Source: an uncultured Eubacteriales bacterium
GTDB taxonomy: Bacteria; Bacillota; Clostridia; Oscillospirales; CAG-272
Assembly (NCBI GenBank): GCA_900545935.1
Contig: URAP01000051.1
Location: forward strand, 1-10,919
Length of the DNA stretch: 10,919 nucleotides
Direction: 5' to 3'
The position numbers were made by a program, and so were the translations under genes. Positions 6,908-10,919 of this stretch are shown here, in pieces. How positions within the stretch are numbered: position 1 is the first letter of the stretch; every line of letters starts with the position of its first letter. Below the pieces are notes generated by a model. The model had not been told where the DNA came from and did not search any database. It worked only from the letters and a program-made list of their open reading frames with translations.

Positions 6908-6936
6908 ATTCTATCGTATCGTCGTTACGTTGTCAA
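6908..6936 (-). promoter_or_regulatory. Near-consensus sigma-A promoter for 6231-6875
   Basis: Reading leftwards, TTGACA (complement of 6931-6936), exactly 17 bp, then TAGAAT (complement of 6908-6913). The predicted start is near 6901, giving a ~25-base leader carrying the GGAGG site. It is the strongest promoter match in the window. Confidence 0.88.
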
Positions 6937-7209
6937 GCATATTCGGAGGAAAATATGAGATTTTTTCGGTAAAGTATTTTGGGGCGCAATATCCTGCCGG
7001 GAGTCGGTCGCAGGGCGCCTGCCGCATTGCTTTTTTTGCGAAAAATGCCGCGCTTACAAGCTCCGCCGTGTGCAGAAAAACTTGTGCTGCATTACATCTG
7101 CGGGGCGTGATATGCATATCCGTGCCGCTCTTCATTCGATGGGCGCTATGTATTTGGCGCATGCTGACTGATTGAAAAACATTCTTTTTCAAAAAAATTG
7201 CTTATTTTT
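6937..7209. other. Intergenic stretch, no gene supported
   Basis: A reverse frame of 93 codons (7192-6911) runs across the promoter at 6908-6936 and has no RBS, so it is rejected. The only structure seen is an 8-bp AT hairpin, TTGAAAAA/TTTTTCAA (7172-7192), followed by A7 on the forward strand. It lies immediately upstream of the ECF-type promoter. Confidence 0.5.
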
Positions 7210-7238
7210 GCAAACCAAATGCACCTTTTTCCGACTAT
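7210..7238 (+). promoter_or_regulatory. ECF-type promoter of small XRE gene
   Basis: GCAAAC (7210-7215), 16 bp with a TTTTT run, then CGACTAT (7232-7238). This is the same motif, spacing and T-run as at 576-604, and the distance from CGAC to the ATG differs by only one base (77 versus 76). No sigma-A pair fits better. It predicts control by an ECF sigma factor, the obvious candidate being the one at 754. Confidence 0.55.
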
Positions 7239-7308
7239 ATATACAGAAACAGAATGGCAGATGCGGCGGCGCTGCCGAATTACAGTACAATACATGCGGG
7301 AGGTCGAC

Positions 7309-7551
7309 ATGAATATAGGAGGAAAGATACAGACTCTGCGAAAGAGCCGCGGAATAACGCAGATGCAGCTGGCGGCAGGACTCGGTGTGTCGTTTCAGGC
7401 GGTGAGCAAATGGGAGTGCGGCAGGTCGCTGCCGGATATCGGCCTGCTGCCGGTAATAGCGGAGTGTTTCTCGGTTTCGCTGGACGAGCTGTTTGATTAT
7501 CGTCCGGAGTACCCCTGTCCAGACGAGGGTGATAATCGCTGTGTAGGATGA
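7309..7551 (+). CDS. Short XRE-family HTH protein, probably C-terminally truncated
   Basis: Protein of 80 residues consisting almost only of an HTH domain at 4-62 (ITQMQLAAGLGVSFQAVSKW, PDIGLLPVIAECFSVSLDELF), followed by ~18 polar residues and TGA. It should bind DNA, perhaps as a dimer through other contacts. The related regulators in this window carry 220-280 residues beyond the HTH. Start: ATG 7309 after GGGAGG; upstream in-frame codons (from 7198) cover the promoter and are not used. Open sequence in another frame continues to 7654, so a frameshift could have removed a C-terminal part. Its promoter and first codons match the relic at 674. Stand-alone HTH repressors of this size are also known, so it may be functional. 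Confidence 0.75.
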   Translation: MNIGGKIQTLRKSRGITQMQLAAGLGVSFQAVSKWECGRSLPDIGLLPVIAECFSVSLDELFDYRPEYPCPDEGDNRCVG

Positions 7552-7654
7552 CTTACGATTGGTGTTAGCGAAAGATATGCAGGAGGCGATGATCGAAGCA
7601 GAAATAAAGCTGATGCTTTTTTTATGCGGGAGAGTTGTTTTATTATCGGCATAA
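7547..7654 (+). other. Open stretch in shifted frame after XRE gene
   Basis: In the +1 frame relative to the XRE gene, 35 codons lie open from 7547 to TAA 7654, including KDMQEAMIEAEIKLM, which resembles an amphipathic helix. The frame is closed by TAG just before 7547, so the two parts could be one ancestral gene only if a shift occurred within 7544-7551. AGGAGG before ATG 7586 is too close to be a good RBS. Possible remnant of the missing C-terminus. Confidence 0.22.
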
Positions 7655-7666
7655 AGATATATGTAA

Positions 7667-7721
7667 TGAAAAAAAGACCGCACAGGTCGTCGATGTGCAG
7701 TTTCGACGACCCTGTTGCGGT
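7667..7721 (-). terminator. Long hairpin terminator downstream of brnQ
   Basis: ACCGCA, CAGG and TCGTCGA (7677-7693) pair in order with TCGACGA, CCTG and TGCGGT (7703-7721), about 17 bp with two single-base bulges. On the reverse strand CTTTTTTTCATT follows. It lies ~150 bases past the brnQ stop and is the only clear reverse terminator there, so brnQ mRNA probably has a long 3' tail. A small GC hairpin (CCGCGC-AACG-GCGCGG, 7848-7863) immediately after the stop lacks a U-run. Confidence 0.75.
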
Positions 7722-7847
7722 GTCCAGAGAGCGGCGGAGCGTGCTCCGTCGGTATCGTTATGATTGCCTGCGTTGCTCGGAAGAGGAGAAGTGACCGAAG
7801 CGCGGCGGCTTTTTTTGCTTTGTATTATCAGAAGATGTGTTCAAACA
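7722..7847. other. Intergenic 3' region of brnQ
   Basis: No gene is supported. An in-frame open stretch after the XRE stop is cysteine- and arginine-rich and lacks an RBS. A forward AAGC-GCGGCG-GCTT element followed by T7 (7798-7820) could be a weak forward terminator for the XRE transcript. Confidence 0.3.
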
Positions 7848-7870
7848 CCGCGCAACGGCGCGGCATATGT

Positions 7871-9265
7871 TTATTGCTCAAGGGAATCCTCACCCTGAGC
7901 AGTCACTGTCGTCTTGCGACGCGAAAGATGAATGACAAAGCCTATAACGAGTCCGACGAGAGCAGGAAGCATCCAGCCGAGATTCATATCAAATAGAGGT
8001 AGGTAACGATTGGCAAGAGCAATGGGTGCGTCGAGACGGAGCGCGGTTCTGACCGAGCTCGGCAGCGCTTTCATGCAGTCGAAAATCGCGGCTGCCCATG
8101 TGAATGCCATTACCGATATATATACTGCCTTATCGTGATCAAACGATCTGCCGATAAAGGCAAGAATGATGAGCACGATCGCAGGAGGATAGATAAGCAT
8201 GAGCATCGGAATCGAATAATCGATAATAGCGCTCAGACCGACATTTGAGATAGCGAACGAGAAAAGGGTGAATGTTATCGCCCAGAGCTTATAGGGGATC
8301 TTGCCGTTTGTCATTTTGACGAAGGTCTCTGAGCACGAGGTGACAAGTCCTATCGAGGTCTTGAGGCAGGCAAATGTAATCGTCACCGCGAGTATTATTT
8401 TTCCCGTGCCGCCGAGATAGTGCGAGGATATTTCGGTCAGAGCAATGCCGCCGTTTTCGGAGAGCTCAAAAAGACCTCTCGACTGTGCACCCATCAGAAC
8501 GGTAAGCACGTATATCAGCGCCATCAAAAGCCCGGTGAAAACACCGGAGCCGAGTACATCGCGGGCAACGGCATTGTCCTCGGTCACGCCCATGCGGCGT
8601 ATAACGTCGATAACAACGATGCCGAATGCAAGACCTGCGATAGCGTCCATCGTTCCGTAGCCTTCGATAAAGGAGGCGAAGAACGCCTTTCCCGAGCCGA
8701 TATATGCCTCGGTAGGCTCGATTTCGGAGGCCGCTGCTCCCGGATTTATGAGCGCCGTTATGACGAGTACGGCGAGAAAGATGAGAAATATCGGGTTGAT
8801 TATCTTTCCTATCCACAGCGTTATCTTACCGGGACGGAGAGAGAAGAAGAGCACGAGGGCGAAGAAGACGGCAGAGAAGATGAGCAGCGCGAGCCACTCT
8901 CTCGATCCATCGCCGAGCATCGGGATAACGCCTGTCGTGAACGAAACGGTTGCACATCTCGGGATGGCGAAGAGCGGACCTATCGTCAGATACAGTATGG
9001 TGGTAAAGAAAACGCCGTATCCTCTGCCGACCTTGCCGGCAAGCGTCTGCAAGCCGTCCGAATGTGTTACACCGATAGCGGCGACTCCGAGAATCGGAAT
9101 GCCGACGGCGGTTATGACGAAGCCTATCATTGCGGGAATAACATTGCTGCCCGCCATCTGACCGAGGTGGACGGGGAATATGAGATTTCCTGCGCCGAAG
9201 AACATGCCGAACAGCGTTCCGGCGACGAGAAGCTTCTGCTTCAGAGTCAATTTTTTATTTTCCAT
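7871..9265 (-). CDS. brnQ: Branched-chain amino acid carrier BrnQ (LIVCS family)
   Basis: Integral membrane symporter of 464 residues that takes up leucine, isoleucine and valine with Na+ or H+. Family features: the N-terminal GTLFGMFFGAGNLIFPVHLG motif (about 17-36), IGPLFAIPRCATVSF around 95-109, and twelve or so hydrophobic spans to the end, with a basic C-terminal tail (SRRKTTV). Length is close to the usual 430-460. Start: ATG 9265; a stop codon lies a few codons upstream in frame, so no longer start exists. AAAGGAG is 13 bases upstream, slightly far, with an AT-rich gap. It is divergent from a LysR regulator, the usual sign of control by that neighbour. Ends in TAA; terminator at 7667-7721. 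No truncation seen. Confidence 0.95.
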   Translation of the reverse strand: MENKKLTLKQKLLVAGTLFGMFFGAGNLIFPVHLGQMAGSNVIPAMIGFVITAVGIPILGVAAIGVTHSDGLQTLAGKVGRGYGVFFTTILYLTIGPLFAIPRCATVSFTTGVIPMLGDGSREWLALLIFSAVFFALVLFFSLRPGKITLWIGKIINPIFLIFLAVLVITALINPGAAASEIEPTEAYIGSGKAFFASFIEGYGTMDAIAGLAFGIVVIDVIRRMGVTEDNAVARDVLGSGVFTGLLMALIYVLTVLMGAQSRGLFELSENGGIALTEISSHYLGGTGKIILAVTITFACLKTSIGLVTSCSETFVKMTNGKIPYKLWAITFTLFSFAISNVGLSAIIDYSIPMLMLIYPPAIVLIILAFIGRSFDHDKAVYISVMAFTWAAAIFDCMKALPSSVRTALRLDAPIALANRYLPLFDMNLGWMLPALVGLVIGFVIHLSRRKTTVTAQGEDSLEQ

Positions 9266-9293
9266 TAAAAAATATCAGCTCCTTTGTGCAACT

Positions 9294-9322
9294 ATTCTAC
9301 CATAGGGCTTGCAAAATGTGAA
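9294..9322 (-). promoter_or_regulatory. Promoter of brnQ
   Basis: Reading leftwards, TTCACA (complement of 9317-9322), 17 bp, TAGAAT (complement of 9294-9299). The predicted start is near 9287. The weak -35 box suits a gene that needs an activator. It overlaps the forward promoter at 9309-9337, so polymerase cannot occupy both at once. Confidence 0.6.
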
Positions 9323-9337
9323 ACGCTCTATTATAAT
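9309..9337 (+). promoter_or_regulatory. Promoter P1 of lysR-type gene
   Basis: TTGCAA (9309-9314), 17 bp, TATAAT (9332-9337). The -10 box sits in the palindrome at 9328-9339, and the predicted start (~9344) falls in the operator-like palindrome at 9343-9359, a layout expected for autorepression. Confidence 0.62.
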
Positions 9338-9339
9338 AG
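9328..9339. promoter_or_regulatory. Perfect 12-bp palindrome, possible second regulator contact
   Basis: CTATTATAATAG is fully self-complementary. It lies about 46 bp upstream of the predicted brnQ start, where LysR-type regulators have their activation sites, and contains the -10 box of the forward promoter. It is AT-only apart from the ends, so chance is possible. Confidence 0.35.
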
Positions 9340-9342
9340 TTA

Positions 9343-9359
9343 TATGACAATTTGTCATA
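9343..9359. promoter_or_regulatory. LysR-type operator (T-N11-A palindrome)
   Basis: TATGACAATTTGTCATA is a perfect inverted repeat with 8-bp arms around one central base. It includes TGACAATTTGTCA, the T-N11-A form typical of LysR-type sites. Its centre (9351) is about 64 bp upstream of the predicted brnQ start, the classic position of the primary recognition site (about -65). It also covers the P1 start and the -35 box of P2 of the regulator's own gene. Confidence 0.68.
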
Positions 9360-9372
9360 CCTATGTTATACT
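9344..9372 (+). promoter_or_regulatory. Alternative promoter P2 of lysR-type gene
   Basis: ATGACA (9344-9349), 17 bp, TATACT (9367-9372), each box one base off consensus. Its -35 box is formed by half of the palindromic operator, so binding of the regulator would block it. Either P1 or P2 could be the real promoter. Confidence 0.45.
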
Positions 9373-9468
9373 CGAATCGACATCATAGCCCGCAATGCCC
9401 GTCGTTGCCGGTGAAAATATGAAAGGGAGGGCGGCTCACCGTTTAATTCGGCGCAGCCGGGAGAAAAA

Positions 9469-10383
9469 ATGGATAGTAAAAAGCTCGAAATACTCATGAC
9501 CGCAGTCGACCTCGGCAGCTTTTCCAGGGCATCCGAGGTGGTCGGCTATACTCAGTCCGGGCTGACGCATCTTGTCGACAGCCTCGAGCGCGATATCGGT
9601 CTGACACTCGTCAACCGCGACCACAGCGGTATTTCGCTGACCGAGGATGGCGAGGCGCTCATGCCCGCTATACGCGAGTTTCTGCGTGCGAATGCCAATC
9701 TTGAAAATCGCATTGCCGCGATAACCGAGCGGCGCACGGAGACTATCCGCATTGCCGCATATGCGAGCATCGCGATGCACTGGATGCCGGAGATACTCTA
9801 TCGCTTTCGCCGCCTATGTCCGGAGGTCAATGTCGATCTGCGGATGGTCGACCACGCGCTCGAGCCGTTTGAGCTGCTTGAAGCGGGACGAACCGACGTG
9901 ATCTTTGCAGGACGGCAGGAGGGGCAGAGCGATGCGTGCAATTGGACCCCGCTGTATGAAGATGCTATGTACGCCGTGCTTCCCGAGAGCTATCCGACCG
10001 GCGATCGGAAGAGCTTTTCAATATCGGAGTTCGACGGCAAGGATTTTCTTATGCCTTACGGACGGTTTGATATTGAGGTCGGTGCAGCGTTTCGCGCAAA
10101 TGGGGTCAAGCCGAATATTCGACCGTCGCATGTCGACGATGAGACGGTTATCCGCATGGTCGGAAAGGGACTCGGTATCACTATGATGACCGAGATGATG
10201 CTTCGCGGACGCACAGACGGGGTAAAGATCCTGCCGCTTGAGCCGCGTATCGTCCGCGAGCTCGGAATGGGGATGCACCTGCGTGAGAATATGCCGCGCG
10301 GCGTGCCCCGACTGCGCGATTGCGTGCTCGACTTCAGCCGCGAACGCGCACGGGCACGGAGGGAGCACGCGGAGAACGTGTAA
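9469..10383 (+). CDS. LysR-type transcriptional regulator, likely controls brnQ
   Basis: Protein of 304 residues, the usual length for the family. The N-terminal winged HTH spans about 2-65 (LEILMTAVDLGSFSRASEVVGYTQSGL, with SLERDIGLTLVNRD and the LTEDGEAL wing). A linker helix runs to about 88, then the substrate-binding domain from ~92 (IRIAAYASIAMHWMPEIL; DVIFAGRQEG near 143-152; VIRMVGKGLGITMM near 226-239). Start: ATG 9469 with GGGAG five bases upstream. The C-terminal tail is arginine-rich (RERARARREHAENV) and ends beside the tandem repeat. Divergent from brnQ with a T-N11-A site in the spacer, it probably activates brnQ in response to branched-chain amino acids and represses itself. 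The effector is inferred only from the neighbour. Confidence 0.93.
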   Translation: MDSKKLEILMTAVDLGSFSRASEVVGYTQSGLTHLVDSLERDIGLTLVNRDHSGISLTEDGEALMPAIREFLRANANLENRIAAITERRTETIRIAAYASIAMHWMPEILYRFRRLCPEVNVDLRMVDHALEPFELLEAGRTDVIFAGRQEGQSDACNWTPLYEDAMYAVLPESYPTGDRKSFSISEFDGKDFLMPYGRFDIEVGAAFRANGVKPNIRPSHVDDETVIRMVGKGLGITMMTEMMLRGRTDGVKILPLEPRIVRELGMGMHLRENMPRGVPRLRDCVLDFSRERARARREHAENV

Positions 10384-10385
10384 AC

Positions 10386-10476
10386 GCTCGGAGGACGTGC
10401 TCGGAGGACGCGCTCTGAGGATGCGCTCTGAGGATGCGCTCTGAGGATGCGCTCTGAGGATGCGCTCAGGGAGGAC
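10386..10476. repeat. 13-bp tandem repeat array (six copies plus a diverged seventh)
   Basis: Two copies of GCTCGGAGGACG(T/C) are followed by four identical copies of GCTCTGAGGATGC (10412-10463) and a diverged GCTCAGGGAGGAC (10464-10476). The array starts 3 bases after the lysR-type stop codon. The period is not a multiple of three, so it is not a protein repeat in one frame. The variant order (GGAGGAC first, then identical TGAGGAT units) suggests recent slippage growth of the last units. Confidence 0.92.
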
Positions 10477-10494
10477 TTTCGAGAAAGTCCTCCC
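10469..10494. repeat. Perfect 12-bp hairpin at end of tandem array
   Basis: GGGAGGACTTTC (10469-10480) and GAAAGTCCTCCC (10483-10494) are exact complements with two bases between; in RNA an 11-bp stem with loop CGAG is likely. Its left arm shares GGAGGAC with the tandem units. CGAACCCCTCTC follows, with no T-run, so it is not a standard terminator. It could still end or protect the lysR-type mRNA, or be a dispersed REP-like element. Confidence 0.8.
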
Positions 10495-10782
10495 CGAACC
10501 CCTCTCAAAGCTTTAAATCTGAGTGAGGGCATGGGACGTCTTATTTTTCGAGATGATTCCACCGGCGGAGAACGTACGGAATTGATAGGCGGACAGAAGT
10601 GCGCGAACTGCCGACAACGGAAAAACGGCGCTTTTTATGTTACTGCGGTATGGGAAGTGCATACTTTAAGTCAGATAGAATTGAGCCTTTTATCTCAATT
10701 ACAGTTTAGGGTGTACACGCTCTGCGAGAGGGAAAAACTAAAGCAATAGGCGTGATACTCTTTTTTAGAAACGGGAGGCTTA
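10495..10782. other. Intergenic region, no convincing gene
   Basis: No frame with an RBS and normal composition is seen. Structures present: AATTGAG/CTCAATT with an 8-base loop (10679-10700), and a GCCG/CGGC pairing followed by CTTTTT near 10608-10637 that could be a weak forward terminator. Confidence 0.45.
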
Positions 10783-10842
10783 ATGCTTGCCGACCGTTTC
10801 GGGTACAAACAAATACTCTCGCTATCGGCTGAGCAGTCATAA
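10783..10842 (+). CDS. 19-codon ORF with good RBS, possibly a gene cut by insertion
   Basis: ATG 10783 follows ACGGGAGGCTTA, a good ribosome-binding site. The frame reads MLADRFGYKQILSLSAEQS and stops at TAA 10840-10842. The stop lies inside the left arm of the inverted repeat element at 10832, so a longer gene may have been interrupted there. It could also be a leader peptide or chance. No family recognised. Confidence 0.3.
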   Translation: MLADRFGYKQILSLSAEQS

Positions 10843-10919
10843 GGGGGAATACATAAAGGGGGAAACTGCGCCGAATAGGAGCGAAGCGAATCGCGGCGCA
10901 ATCCCCCTTTATGCCTGCT
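10832..10919. mobile_element. MITE-like nested inverted repeats, at window edge
   Basis: The outer arms, 10832-10850 and 10901-10919, are inverted copies with a few differences (AGCAG, CATAA, GGGGG, AAT against AT, CCCCC, TTTATG, CTGCT). Inner arms CATAAAGGGGG (10852-10862) and CCCCCTTTATG (10903-10913) are exact, and TGCGCCG/CGGCGCA (10867-10873, 10894-10900) extends the inner stem. There is no coding capacity. The right side may continue beyond the window, so the true ends and target duplication cannot be seen. It could instead be a structured RNA or a REP-type repeat. Confidence 0.55.

Noticed and set aside
6399..7175. Forward 258-codon frame over the zinc-ribbon gene
   Set aside because: It lies opposite a gene with promoter, RBS, membrane spans and terminator; composition is shadow-like.
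7586..7654. Separate small gene after AGGAGG
   Set aside because: Only two bases separate AGGAGG from the ATG, too short for normal initiation; better explained as a remnant.
8420..9268. Forward 282-codon frame over brnQ
   Set aside because: Antisense of a clear BrnQ carrier; rich in Arg/Glu/Gly/Asp as expected for the complement of membrane-protein codons.
10386..10476. CRISPR array
   Set aside because: Units are 13 bp and directly tandem with no spacers, and no cas genes are present.
10469..10494. Ordinary rho-independent terminator for lysR
   Set aside because: The stem is perfect, but neither side is followed by a T-run.
10056..10562. Reverse 168-codon frame containing a 13-residue repeat
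   Set aside because: The repeat comes from the 13-bp DNA array read through three units; the frame overlaps the lysR-type gene and has no RBS.

Overview
The window looks like a chromosomal stretch from a gut-type Clostridia (Bacillota, probably Oscillospirales). The reasons are strong GGAGG ribosome-binding sites, TTGACA/TATAAT promoters, moderate GC with GCG/CGC-rich coding sequence, and the gene families present. No rRNA, tRNA, CRISPR array or complete insertion sequence is visible. The assignment to a group is inference from style, not from a marker gene.

Left part (1-3711). The first ~570 bases hold no convincing gene, only two very short reverse ORFs, a plus-strand terminator and a promoter-like pair. 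A 527-residue ECF-type sigma factor with a long C-terminal extension follows (754-2337). Then comes an ABC exporter gene cut off just before its Walker A motif (2409-3560), so it has the membrane domain but no ATPase. Upstream of the sigma gene lies the decayed start of an XRE-type repressor gene (674-784), and in front of that an ECF-type promoter (TCAAAC-N16-CGAC).

Middle part (3686-7721). Two XRE-family regulators each have their own TTTAC(A/T)/TATAAT promoter: 3763-4794, with a helical repeat-like C-terminus, and 5009-5860, with an unrecognised C-terminus. For both, the longest open frame begins inside or upstream of the promoter, so I moved the starts downstream. A reverse-strand membrane protein with a C-terminal zinc ribbon (6231-6875) has a near-ideal promoter and terminator. 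A short XRE protein (7309-7551) has the same upstream arrangement as the relic at 674, including a matching ECF-type promoter (GCAAAC-N16-CGAC).

Right part (7871-10919). A branched-chain amino acid carrier (brnQ, reverse) is divergent from a LysR-type regulator (9469-10383). Their shared 200-bp spacer has overlapping back-to-back promoters and two perfect palindromes, one of which is a T-N11-A LysR-type site centred about 64 bp upstream of the predicted brnQ start. Behind lysR lie a 13-bp tandem repeat array running into a perfect hairpin, a very short ORF with a good RBS, and nested inverted repeats resembling a MITE that reach the window edge.

The most notable signal is the repeated ECF promoter plus XRE 5' end, at 571-740 and 7205-7376. 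It suggests that the sigma factor activates itself and the small XRE gene, and that the sigma gene's present leader is the remains of a copy of that XRE gene. This is inferred from sequence alone. The other genes are members of known families.
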